Source: Solwaraspora sp. WMMD791
Lineage (GTDB): Bacteria > Actinomycetota > Actinomycetes > Mycobacteriales > Micromonosporaceae
DNA length: 64,000 nucleotides
Assembly (NCBI RefSeq): GCF_029581195.1
Contig: NZ_CP120737.1
Span: forward strand, 2,953,001 to 3,017,000
Direction: 5' to 3'
Shown: one piece after another, positions 28,201 to 36,263 of the stretch
Layout of the letters: the number at the start of each line of letters is the position of its first letter
How positions within the stretch are numbered: position 1 is the stretch's first letter
Made by a program: the position numbers and the translations under genes
Notes under the pieces: model-generated
What the model was told of the DNA's origin: nothing
What the model saw: the letters and a program-made list of their open reading frames with translations, nothing else
Database searches by the model: none

Positions 28201-31008
28201 GACCCGCAGGCAGCGCTGCCGGCCGCGCCGGAGCCCGCCGAGCTGCGTCGGCTGCTCGCCGACCGGCTCCCGGACCACATGATCCCCGCCCGGTTCTGCT
28301 GGCTGGACCGGCTCCCGCTGCAGGACCACGGCAAGGTCGACCGGGCGGCGCTGCCGGAGGAGTCCGACGGCCCACCCACCGGCGCGTACGTCGCGCCGCA
28401 CGGCCCGGTGCAGACGATGATCGCCGAGATCTGGCAGGCCGTCCTGCAGGTGCCCCGGGTCGGTGCCACCGACGACTTCTTCGACCTGGGCGGACACTCC
28501 CTGCTGGCCACCCAGGTGATCGCCCGGCTGCGCCGGCAACTGCCGCAGGTCTCCCACGACGTCGAACGGCCGTCGGTCACCGTGATGGACCTGTTCCGGC
28601 ACCGGACCGTACGTGACCTCGCGGCGCTGCTCACCGACGGCGCCGAGCGGGCCGGCGGCCTGCTGCACGAGCTGACCGCCCCGGTGACCACCGGCCAGCC
28701 GGTCGCGACCCTGGTCTGCGTCCCGTACGGCGGTGGCAGCGCCGTCGTCTACCAGCCGCTGGCCGACGCCCTGCCGCCCGGCTACCGGCTGCTGTCGGTC
28801 GCGATGCCCGGTCACGACATCGGCCTGGCCGACGAGCCGGCACCGATCGAGGAGATCGCCGACGGGGTGGTCACCGAGATCCTCGACCGGGTCGACGGGC
28901 CGGTGATCCTGTACGGGCACTGTGGGCCGGGCGGCGCGGTCACCACCGAGGTGGCCCGCCGGCTGGAGGCGGCCGGTCGGGACCTGACGGCGGTCTACCT
29001 CGGCGCGGTCTTCCCGTTCGGCCGCCCGACCGGCGGCCTCCTCGGGCCGCTGCTACGGATGCGCCTGGTGGACCGGATTCGCAGTGACCGGATCTACCGG
29101 ACCTGGTTGCAGGCGCAGGGCACCGCGGTCGGGTCCCTCGACCCGGACGAGATGGCGTTCCTGATCCGGGCGATGCGGCACGACGCGCAGGTCTCCGAGG
29201 AGTACTTCACCGCGCTGCTGCGTGACCGGGTCGCCCCGCTACGGGCCCCGGTGATCTCGGTCGTCGGCGAGCAGGACCGCAGCACCGACTTCCATCAGGA
29301 ACGGTTCCAGGAGTGGCACTTTCTGACCGACCGCACCGCGCTGGCGGTGATCGACGAGGCGGGGCACTACTTCCTCAAGTACCGGGCGACGGAGTTGGCG
29401 GCGATCGTCACCGGTAGCCACCAGCGCCTCTCCGAGGCCGCAGCCGACGGACCACCGGCGGCCGACGCGGTGCCAGCGGCCGACGCGGCGCCGGCGGACA
29501 GCTCATCGGCCGACGACTCCCCGGATCCGGGGTGGCGGCTGGTGGCGGTCTCCGACCGGGGGCCGGCGGCCGCCACCGGTACGGCCGCCACCGCTCCCGC
29601 TACCGGCGATGCCGCCGTCGTCTCGCGTACCGCCGCCGGGCCGACCACCGACCGGCGGGCCGGGCCGCCGCCCAGCCTGCGCCGGTTCGGCCTGGTCGCG
29701 GCCGGCCAGATCGTCACCACCACCGGTACGGCGCTGACCAACTTCGCCGTACCACTGTGGATCTATCTGGAGACCGGCTCGCTGGCCCGGTTCGCGCTCT
29801 TCTCGATCGTCAGCCTGCTGCCCGGTCTGCTGCTCGCGCCGCTGGCCGGTGCGGTGATCGACCGGACGAGCCGCCGGCGGGTGCTGCTGGCCGCGAGCGT
29901 CGCCGCCGGTGGGGCCAAGGCGGTGATGGCCGGGCTGCTGCTCACCGACCGGGTCGAGATCTGGCACTTCTACCTGCTGGTCGGCTGGCTGTCGGTGGTG
30001 CTGGCGTTCCAGCGGCTGGCGTTCGTGTCGGCGGTACCGCAACTGGTGCCCAAGCGGTTCCTCGGCCACGCCAACGGGGTGACCCAGACCGCGCTCGGGC
30101 TGACCCAGTTCATGGTGCCGCTGCTCGCGGTCGGCGCGCTCGAGGCGGTCGGCCTGGCCGGCATCATGGTCATCGACGTGACCGCGTACCTGTTCGCCAT
30201 CGCGGTGCTGATCGCCATCCGGTTCCCCCGCACGTTGGCGCTGCAGCGGCGGGAGAGCCTCGGGCAGGAGATCCTCGGCGGGTTGCGGTACTCGCTGCGC
30301 CGCCGCGAGTTCCGCGGCATGCTCGCCTTCTTCGCCGCGCTGAACCTCTTCCTGTTCCCGGTGCTGTTCCTGCTCTCGCCGCTGGTGCTCGGCTTCGCCG
30401 ACCTCGCCGAAGTGGCGCGGATCGCGCTCACCGGCGGCGTCGGCGCGGCCCTCGGCGGCCTGGTGATGCTGGTCTGGGGCGGGCCGCGCCGGTACCGGAT
30501 GCGGGCCGTGCTGATCGGCACCCTCGGCATCGCGGTGGCCTGCGTGGTGACCGGGCTACGCCCGAGCCTGCTGGTCATCGGCGCCGGAGCGTTCGGCATG
30601 TACTGCGCGCTGGGCCTGGTCAACGGCATCTACAACACCATCGTCCAGATCAAGGTGCCGGCCCGGTTCCACGGCCGGGTGTTCGCCCTCAACCAGATGG
30701 TCGCCTGGTCGACGATGCCGCTCGGCTGGGGGGTGATCGCGCCGCTGGCGACCGCCGTACTGGAGCCGCTGCTGATGCCCGACGGCGCGTTGGCGGCGTC
30801 GGTGGGCGCGGTGATCGGCGTCGGTCCGGGCCGGGGCATCGCCCTGCTGTACGTCGTGTTCGGACTGTGCATCGGGCTGACCGCCGTCGTGTCGCTACGG
30901 ACCCGGGTGTTGTCCCGCTTCGACGACGAGGTCCCCGACGCGCCACCGGACGACCTGGTCGGCATCGAGGTCCGGCAGGCCCGGCTGGCGGCCCGGAGCG
31001 CCCGGTGA
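25258..31008 (+). CDS. NRPS module C-A-PCP-thioesterase fused to an MFS exporter
   Basis: A single 1916-residue protein. Domains in order: condensation (about 45-490, HHIVSDG near 170, with an Asp/Gly/Ser-rich insertion near 338-365); adenylation (about 525-1030; YTSGSTGVPKG, YGPTEAT, YRTGDLGKW); peptidyl carrier (DDFFDLGGHSLL, phosphopantetheine Ser1081); thioesterase (about 1150-1395); low-complexity linker (about 1400-1475); MFS transporter of about 12 helices (1480-1890). The thioesterase elbow reads GHCGPG, so the nucleophile is Cys1222, with Asp in GEQDRSTD and His in EAGHYFL. By eye the adenylation pocket is D-F-T-K-I-G-H-V-G, close to published Asp/Asn codes. It should be the final module, releasing and exporting the product. 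ATGs at 25258 and 25276 are possible starts. Confidence 0.88.
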   Translation: MMRVRLMVHAERLRAAWVTNLDLPAQDIPIQSHVIQHRKGQSPTLSFGQERIWFTEQLTPGTAGYVVHSTVRVRGSLDAGLLRAALDTVAARHDSLRMRFTESPDGEPQVEVVPEVAVPFTVTDAVDEAHARRLVDDAVRSPFDLASAPLLRALLVRLGEADQVLHVGMHHIVSDGWSLNLLLAEVATLYGALTDGRPVPPPPAIDYVDYARWQRDGADGPAAERELAYWTTTLAGVPALDLPGDRPRPAVQSYAGDVHRFTVDAELTAGLRRLGRTHRSTLYMILLAGWQSVLFRYSGQRDFAVGSPVAGRVVPEVENLVGLFVNTVAIRADLSRTDAASDSGTGQRRGADSGQHGADAEEPSFAEVLRRTRSRVLGALSHQQVPFERLVKELNVSRDVSRAPVFQVLFTLQNYGRAQSRWPAGIETAAFGSDAAAARFDLSLYVSETDDGLLRAMLVYDTDLFDAATVARLAGHYQALLRAAVAAPERPVVDLPLLDAGQRRELDGYATGPLPPADRPRPVTAGAATLADLVTRHAVAAGQATAVVCGDDRISYADLDRQANQLAHHLREHGVRPGRVVGVCLEQSVQLAVALLGVLRAGGAYLPLDPEQPPARLALMLADAAPAAVLTSTAVRAALGGDTAPPPVAAATCLDRIGPELARRPTHPPDGGAGGDDLAYVIYTSGSTGVPKGVAVAHRPVLNYLDGVAERFAVVPAARYALLQSLSFDFSVTVFYLALATGGCVHLVPRRCTGDELAEVLRAEAIDYLKMTPSHLRALAAEAGTARLLPRRALILGGEAADLAWAAELAGHGVPVFNHYGPTEATVGVTTYRVQADERGPGSVPIGRPLPYARVSVLDARMQPVPVGVPGEIYLGGDRLAEGYLHRPELTAQRFVADPFGAPGDRLYRTGDLGKWRADGNLVFLGRTDHQVKIRGYRVELGEVETALRELPGVRQAVALLRDDRLVGYLERADPRAAPGADPQAALPAAPEPAELRRLLADRLPDHMIPARFCWLDRLPLQDHGKVDRAALPEESDGPPTGAYVAPHGPVQTMIAEIWQAVLQVPRVGATDDFFDLGGHSLLATQVIARLRRQLPQVSHDVERPSVTVMDLFRHRTVRDLAALLTDGAERAGGLLHELTAPVTTGQPVATLVCVPYGGGSAVVYQPLADALPPGYRLLSVAMPGHDIGLADEPAPIEEIADGVVTEILDRVDGPVILYGHCGPGGAVTTEVARRLEAAGRDLTAVYLGAVFPFGRPTGGLLGPLLRMRLVDRIRSDRIYRTWLQAQGTAVGSLDPDEMAFLIRAMRHDAQVSEEYFTALLRDRVAPLRAPVISVVGEQDRSTDFHQERFQEWHFLTDRTALAVIDEAGHYFLKYRATELAAIVTGSHQRLSEAAADGPPAADAVPAADAAPADSSSADDSPDPGWRLVAVSDRGPAAATGTAATAPATGDAAVVSRTAAGPTTDRRAGPPPSLRRFGLVAAGQIVTTTGTALTNFAVPLWIYLETGSLARFALFSIVSLLPGLLLAPLAGAVIDRTSRRRVLLAASVAAGGAKAVMAGLLLTDRVEIWHFYLLVGWLSVVLAFQRLAFVSAVPQLVPKRFLGHANGVTQTALGLTQFMVPLLAVGALEAVGLAGIMVIDVTAYLFAIAVLIAIRFPRTLALQRRESLGQEILGGLRYSLRRREFRGMLAFFAALNLFLFPVLFLLSPLVLGFADLAEVARIALTGGVGAALGGLVMLVWGGPRRYRMRAVLIGTLGIAVACVVTGLRPSLLVIGAGAFGMYCALGLVNGIYNTIVQIKVPARFHGRVFALNQMVAWSTMPLGWGVIAPLATAVLEPLLMPDGALAASVGAVIGVGPGRGIALLYVVFGLCIGLTAVVSLRTRVLSRFDDEVPDAPPDDLVGIEVRQARLAARSAR

Positions 31009-32576
31009 CCACGCCCGTGCGGACCGTACCGGAGCTGCTCGACTGGCGATGCTCCGTGCACCCCGACCGGGTCGCGGTCGAGGTGCCCGGCGTCGACCAG
31101 CTGACCTTCGCGGACTGGCGAAGCGACGCCGGTCGGATCGCCCGGGCGCTGCGCGCCGCCGGGGTCGGTGCCGGCGACCGGGTCGGGCTGGTCTTCGGCG
31201 CCCGCGACTGGACCGGGTACGCGGTGGCGTACTGCGGCGTGCTGCGCGCCGGGGCGGTGGCGGTGCCGCTGTCCGACCGGCTCGCGCCGGGCCAGTTGGC
31301 GTACGCGCTAAGGCACTGCGACGCCCGTTGGGTGATCCACGGGCCACGCCCCGGCGGCGGATCCGGACCCGGGTCCCGCTCCGGATCCGCCGCCACGCCG
31401 GTGGTGCCGGCCGGGGTCGACGTCTGGTCCGTCGCCGAGCTGCTCACCACCGACGGTACGGAACCGCCCGGTGCCGGCGGGGGTACGGAACCGCCCGGTG
31501 CCGCCGACGAGGGCGGCGTGGGTCTGCCGCGCCCCGGTGACCTGGCGCAGATCCTCTACACCTCCGGCACCACCGGCCGGCCCAAAGGGGTCGGCGCCAG
31601 CCACGCGAACCTGGTCGCCGGGGCGCCGACCCACCCCCGCAGGCTGGCGCTGGCGCACTCGCAGCGGTTCCTGCACGCGTTCCCGATCGGCACCAACGCC
31701 GGGCAGACGATGCTGTTCAACGCGCTGACCGCGAAGGCGGCGGCGCTGACCCTGCCCCGGTTCACCCCGCTGCGGTTCGCCCGGCTGATCCCCACCGCCG
31801 GCACCCTGTTCCTGGTGCCGTCGATGGCGATCGAACTGCTGGAGTCCGGCGTACTGGACGACTGCGACACCTCCGCAGTTGCGCTGGTCGGCTCGACCGC
31901 GGCGGCGCTGGCCCCGGCGGTGGCCGCCCGGCTCGCCGCGGCGTTCCCGGCCGCGACGATCGTCAACTACTACTCGTCGACCGAGGCGGCACCCGCGCAG
32001 ACAGTGATGATCTACGACCCGGCGCGGCACGGCGCGGTCGGCCGGCCGGTCGACGGCGCGCTACGGATCGTCGACGAGCAGGGCCACCCGCTGCCGCCCG
32101 GCACCGTCGGCGAGGTCTGGCTGCGGTGCGCCCATCCACGCGCCTACTTTCGCGACGACGAGGCCAACCGGGCCACCTTCCGGGCCGGCTGGGTACGGAT
32201 GGGCGACCTCGGCCGGCTCGACGACGACGGCTACCTCTACCTGACCGACCGCCACCAGGACGTGATCAAGTCGGGTGCGTTCAAGATCTCCACTCTGGAG
32301 GTGGAGGCGGCGCTGCACGAGCATCCCGCCGTCGGGCAGGCGGCGGTCGTCGCCGTACCGCACCCGGTGCTCGGGTCGGCGGTCGCCGCCGTGCTGGTGG
32401 CCCGCCCCGGCAGCGATCCCGCCGCGCTGCGGCTACCGGCGGTACGGCAGTTCCTCGCCGGCCGGCTCGCCGACCACCAACTGCCGGCCCGACTGGTGGT
32501 GACCGACACGTTGCCCCGCAACGAGGCCGGCAAGGTCCTCAAACGACAACTGACCGATCTGTTCGATCTGACGTGA
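31005..32576 (+). CDS. Acyl-adenylating enzyme (AMP-dependent ligase)
   Basis: A 523-residue ANL-superfamily enzyme: P-loop YTSGTTGRPKG, A5-like YYSSTEA (Gly replaced by Ser), MGDLGRLDDDGYLYLTDR, hinge VIKSGAFKIS and the C-terminal catalytic Lys in NEAGKVLKRQL. It is nearer to fatty acyl-CoA/acyl-AMP ligases than to amino acid adenylation domains. In this locus it probably activates an acyl or aryl acid and loads the free carrier protein encoded downstream. A tandem 27-base duplication (31455-31503) creates a repeated GTEPPGA in a Gly/Pro-rich insertion at residues 115-175. GTG 31005 overlaps the preceding stop (GTGA). Confidence 0.85.
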   Translation: MTTPVRTVPELLDWRCSVHPDRVAVEVPGVDQLTFADWRSDAGRIARALRAAGVGAGDRVGLVFGARDWTGYAVAYCGVLRAGAVAVPLSDRLAPGQLAYALRHCDARWVIHGPRPGGGSGPGSRSGSAATPVVPAGVDVWSVAELLTTDGTEPPGAGGGTEPPGAADEGGVGLPRPGDLAQILYTSGTTGRPKGVGASHANLVAGAPTHPRRLALAHSQRFLHAFPIGTNAGQTMLFNALTAKAAALTLPRFTPLRFARLIPTAGTLFLVPSMAIELLESGVLDDCDTSAVALVGSTAAALAPAVAARLAAAFPAATIVNYYSSTEAAPAQTVMIYDPARHGAVGRPVDGALRIVDEQGHPLPPGTVGEVWLRCAHPRAYFRDDEANRATFRAGWVRMGDLGRLDDDGYLYLTDRHQDVIKSGAFKISTLEVEAALHEHPAVGQAAVVAVPHPVLGSAVAAVLVARPGSDPAALRLPAVRQFLAGRLADHQLPARLVVTDTLPRNEAGKVLKRQLTDLFDLT

Positions 32577-32593
32577 CCACCAGGAGGAGTTCC

Positions 32594-35500
32594 GTGGGCA
32601 TCGCCGACGCCACGTACGCACAGCACGCTGTCTGGTTCACCGAACAGGCCGGGGTGGCCGGTACGGCGTACCACATGGCTCTGGGGGTGTGGTTCGGCGA
32701 CGGCCTGGACCGGGCCGCGTTGGCCGCCGCCTGCGACGCCGTGGTCAGCCGGCATCCGATGCTCGGCTGCCGCGTCGACGAGGTCGACGGCGTACCGCGA
32801 CTCGCGCCGGCCGCCCGGCGGCCGCAACTGACCGACGGCGACCCTGCGGTCGACGCCAGCGACCCGGCGTGCGTCGCCGCCGAGATCGCCCGGGCCCACG
32901 ACCTGCGGACCGGTCCGCTGGCCCGGTTCGGCCTGCTCGCCGGCACCGACGGGCGGCACCTGCTGCTGGTCACCGCCCACCACCTGGTGTTCGACGGGAT
33001 GTCCAAGGACGTGCTGGTCCGCGACCTGGCGGCGGCCTACAACGCGGCGCGGGCCGGCCGACCGATCCGGCTGCCGGCCCCGGATGAGCCGGGCAGCCGG
33101 GCGGCAGCGGAGCGTGACCGGGTCGCGGCCGGGATCCCGGCCGCCCGGGCCCACTGGGCCGCCCACTGGTCCGGGCCCGGCGGGGTCGTCCTGCCCGGGC
33201 TCACCCGGGTGCCGGTCGCCGCCGAACCTGGCGCCAGCGTGCCGGTCACCCTCGACGCGGACCTGGTCGACGGCCTGGACCGGGTCCGCCGCACGCTCGG
33301 CGTGACCCGGTTCGAACTGTTGCTCGCCGTCGTGCTGGCCGTGTTCGACCGGTACGGCAACCGGCAGGTGCCGGTCGGCGTCGGACTGTCCACCCGCACG
33401 CCGGGCACCGCCGACGAGATCGGGCTGTTCGTCAACGAACTGCCGGTGTGCGTCGCCGTCGCCGACGGCAGCTTCGGCGACCACGCGGTGGCCGTCCGGC
33501 GACAGGTCCGCGCGTTGAACGCGATCCGGTCGGTGCCGTTGGCACAGGTGGTCACCGGTCTGCGCCCGGCGCCGTCGGTCACCCCGGTGTCGGTCGGCTA
33601 CCGACGGCGCGGCGCGGCGCCGGTGTTCGACGGCGTACCGAGCAGCGTCGAATGGTCACTGTTTTGCGGCGCGGCCCGCAACGCGCTGCACCTGCAGATC
33701 GTCGACGGATCCGGATCCGGATCCGACGGCGGTTCCGACGGCGGCGGTGGCGGCGGTGGCGGTGGCGATGCCGCTGTCGATCTGGTCGAGCTGAGTCTGC
33801 AGTACAGCCCGGCCGCGATCCCCGCCGACGCGGTCGCCCGGATCGGCACGCACCTGCGCACCATGCTCGCCGCCGTGGTCGACGACCCGTACCAGCCGGT
33901 CGACGGCCTTCCGTTGCTGCCCGCCGACGAACTCGACCAGGTGACCCGGGTGTTCGCCGGCGGCGACCGGGGCCGCCCCGAAGCCGCCACCGTGCCGGAG
34001 CTCTTCGCCGCGCAGGTGCGCCGGGATCCGACGGCGGTCGCGGTGATCGACGGCGATCGGCAGCTCAGCTACGCCGAGCTGGACGCCGCCAGCGCCCGCC
34101 TCGCCGCGATCTTCCGCCGGTTCGGTGTGGGTGCGGGGTCGCTGGTCGTGGTGGCGGTGGACCGGTCCTGGCAGGCGATCGCCGCGCAGCTCGCCGCCAT
34201 GCGCTGCCGCGCCGGGTACGTGCCGGTCGACCCCGGACATCCGCCCGTACGGCAGACGATGATCGTCGGCGACGCCGAACCGACGCTGCTGGTCACCACG
34301 GCCGCCGTGGCCGCCCGACTGCCGGCCGGTGTCCCGGTGCTCGCCCTCGACCGGACCGGGCCTGCCGACGGTAGCGACTCGGGCGACCTCGCCGGAATGC
34401 CCGACCTCGCCGACCTGTGCGTCCTGCCCGGCCCGGCCGAGCCGACGCAGCGGCCCGGGGCCGACGACGTGGCGTACGTGCTCTACACCTCCGGCTCGAC
34501 CGGGCGCCCCAAGGGCGTGGTGGTGCCGCACGGTGCCCTGGCGCACCTGGTGCAGGCGATGCGCGACCGGTTCGGTGGCGGTCCCGGTCACCGTTGGCTG
34601 CAGTTGACGTCGCTGTCGTTCGACATCAGCGCGGTGGAGATCTACCTGCCGCTGACCACCGGCGGGACGGTGGTGGTGGCGACCGGGGTGAGCGCGTTGG
34701 ACGGTGCCGGCGTGCTGCGGCTGGTCCGCCAGGCCGGCGTCACCCACCTGCAGGCGACACCGTCCGGGTGGCAGGTGCTGCTGGCGGCCGGCCTGGCCGA
34801 TCCGCTGGTCGCGGTCGCTGGCGGCGAGGAGCTGCCGGTGCCGTTGGCCCGCCAGCTGCGCACGCGGGTGGACCGGCTGGTCAACGGGTACGGGCCGACC
34901 GAGGCGACGATCTACGCGACGATGGCGGAGATCCCGCCGGATCCGGTGGTGGTGACGATCGGGCGGCCGCTGCCGCACACCACCGCGTACCTGCTCGACG
35001 AGCGTGGCCGGCCGGTGCCGGTCGGCGTACCGGGCGAACTGGTGCTCGGCGGGGCCGGCGTCGCCGCCGGCTACCTCCGCCGGCCGGAGCTGACCGCCGA
35101 GCGGTTCGTGGCCGACCCGTTCGCCGCCGGGGACGCCGCCGCCCGCCGCTACCGCACCGGGGACATCTGCCGGTGGCTGCCGGACGGGCAGCTCGAGTTC
35201 CTCGGCCGGGTCGACGATCAGGTGAAGATCCGCGGCCACCGGATCGAACTCGGCGAGATCACCGCCCGGTTGTTGGAGCATCCGTCGATCGCCCAGGCGG
35301 CGGTGCTGCTGCACACCGCGACGGCACCGGACGACAGCGGCGTCGCGCCGGACGACACCCGACAGCTGGTCGCGTACCTGGTCCCGGCCGGGCCGGCGCC
35401 GACCGTGGCGCAGCTGCGCCAGCATCTCACCCGGACGCTGCCGGCGGTGATGGTGCCGGGTGCCTGGGTGCTGCTGGACCAGCTGCCGACCGGCCCGAAC

Positions 35501-35887
35501 GGCAAACTCGACCGGGCCGCTCTGCCGGCCCCGACCCGCGACGTCGCCGGCCGGGCATCGACGGGCCCCGAGGCTGCGGAGCCGGCTGCGGCGGCGCAGG
35601 GGCCGGTGGACCTCGCGGCGGCGGACCTCGCCACGACGGACCTCGCGGCGGCGGACCCGATCGTGGCCGAGATCCGGACCATCTGGCAGGACGTGCTGCA
35701 GATCCCTGAGATCGGTCTGCACGAGGACCTGTTCGACCTGGGCGGACACTCGCTCACGGTCACCCGGATCAGCAGCCGTATCCACCGGCGGCTCGGCGTC
35801 GAGGTGCCGTTGGAGACCTTCTTCGACGCCCCGACGATCGCCGAGATCGCCGACGTCGTCCGGGACGCGGCCACCATCCGGGCCTGA
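32594..35887 (+). CDS. NRPS module C-A-PCP
   Basis: A 1097-residue single module. The condensation domain (1-450) has intact HHLVFDG near residue 129 and an unusual Gly/Ser-rich run at about residues 372-395. The adenylation domain (about 460-985) has LYTSGSTGRPKG, YGPTEAT, YRTGDICRW and NGKLDRAAL. The carrier domain has DLFDLGGHSLTVTR with Ser1053. By eye the specificity pocket is D-I-V-Q-V-G-G-I-Y, which I cannot match to a known code. There is no release domain, so it should act before the thioesterase-bearing module and accept the acyl group from the free carrier. GTG 32594 is preferred because AGGAGGAG ends four bases before it; the in-frame GTG 32573 lacks one. Confidence 0.9.
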   Translation: MGIADATYAQHAVWFTEQAGVAGTAYHMALGVWFGDGLDRAALAAACDAVVSRHPMLGCRVDEVDGVPRLAPAARRPQLTDGDPAVDASDPACVAAEIARAHDLRTGPLARFGLLAGTDGRHLLLVTAHHLVFDGMSKDVLVRDLAAAYNAARAGRPIRLPAPDEPGSRAAAERDRVAAGIPAARAHWAAHWSGPGGVVLPGLTRVPVAAEPGASVPVTLDADLVDGLDRVRRTLGVTRFELLLAVVLAVFDRYGNRQVPVGVGLSTRTPGTADEIGLFVNELPVCVAVADGSFGDHAVAVRRQVRALNAIRSVPLAQVVTGLRPAPSVTPVSVGYRRRGAAPVFDGVPSSVEWSLFCGAARNALHLQIVDGSGSGSDGGSDGGGGGGGGGDAAVDLVELSLQYSPAAIPADAVARIGTHLRTMLAAVVDDPYQPVDGLPLLPADELDQVTRVFAGGDRGRPEAATVPELFAAQVRRDPTAVAVIDGDRQLSYAELDAASARLAAIFRRFGVGAGSLVVVAVDRSWQAIAAQLAAMRCRAGYVPVDPGHPPVRQTMIVGDAEPTLLVTTAAVAARLPAGVPVLALDRTGPADGSDSGDLAGMPDLADLCVLPGPAEPTQRPGADDVAYVLYTSGSTGRPKGVVVPHGALAHLVQAMRDRFGGGPGHRWLQLTSLSFDISAVEIYLPLTTGGTVVVATGVSALDGAGVLRLVRQAGVTHLQATPSGWQVLLAAGLADPLVAVAGGEELPVPLARQLRTRVDRLVNGYGPTEATIYATMAEIPPDPVVVTIGRPLPHTTAYLLDERGRPVPVGVPGELVLGGAGVAAGYLRRPELTAERFVADPFAAGDAAARRYRTGDICRWLPDGQLEFLGRVDDQVKIRGHRIELGEITARLLEHPSIAQAAVLLHTATAPDDSGVAPDDTRQLVAYLVPAGPAPTVAQLRQHLTRTLPAVMVPGAWVLLDQLPTGPNGKLDRAALPAPTRDVAGRASTGPEAAEPAAAAQGPVDLAAADLATTDLAAADPIVAEIRTIWQDVLQIPEIGLHEDLFDLGGHSLTVTRISSRIHRRLGVEVPLETFFDAPTIAEIADVVRDAATIRA

Positions 35888-35959
35888 CACCCCAGGCGGC
35901 CCGACACCTCCGGTGCCTGATCGGAGAGTCAGGCATCAACGACCATGAAGGGAACAACG

Positions 35960-36205
35960 ATGGACGACGTACGGCTGCGTCGCCGGGTCGCGGACCTGGT
36001 CAGCGACGCCACCGGCGGCGACGTGGCGGCCGAGCAGGTCCTCGGCGGCGGATCGCTGGTCGCTCTGGGGCTCGACTCGCTCGGACTGCTGCGGCTGGTC
36101 GACGCGATCGAGTCCGAATTCGGCGTCGAGGTCGAATTCGACGGCGCCGACCGACCGGTGGACACAGTGGATGATCTGGTGGAGGCGGTACGGGCCGCCG
36201 GGTGA
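35960..36205 (+). CDS. Acyl/peptidyl carrier protein
   Basis: An 81-residue freestanding carrier protein with the phosphopantetheine site GLDSLGLLRL (Ser40), three acidic helices and the usual length. It starts at ATG 35960 behind AAGGGA; the in-frame ATG 35945 overlaps that site. It lies 72 bases after the C-A-PCP gene and is the last gene of the rightward NRPS set. It probably receives the acyl group from the ligase at 31005-32576 and presents it to the first condensation domain; this is inferred from the gene set. Confidence 0.88.
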   Translation: MDDVRLRRRVADLVSDATGGDVAAEQVLGGGSLVALGLDSLGLLRLVDAIESEFGVEVEFDGADRPVDTVDDLVEAVRAAG

Positions 36206-36263
36206 CACGCGTATCGCCGCTCTTCGTTGTGGCCCCGCCCGGCTGCTGGACTAGGCTGCGGAC

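Noticed and set aside
25351-28920. A 1189-codon open frame on the minus strand opposite the NRPS
   Set aside because: It is a shadow of the high-GC NRPS coding sequence: low-complexity Arg/Gln/Gly/Pro composition, no domain similarity, and the plus strand carries complete NRPS motifs.
33710-33735. Repeated GGATCC-like units as a regulatory repeat
   Set aside because: They lie inside the NRPS condensation-domain frame and encode Gly/Ser residues; treated as a coding low-complexity insertion.
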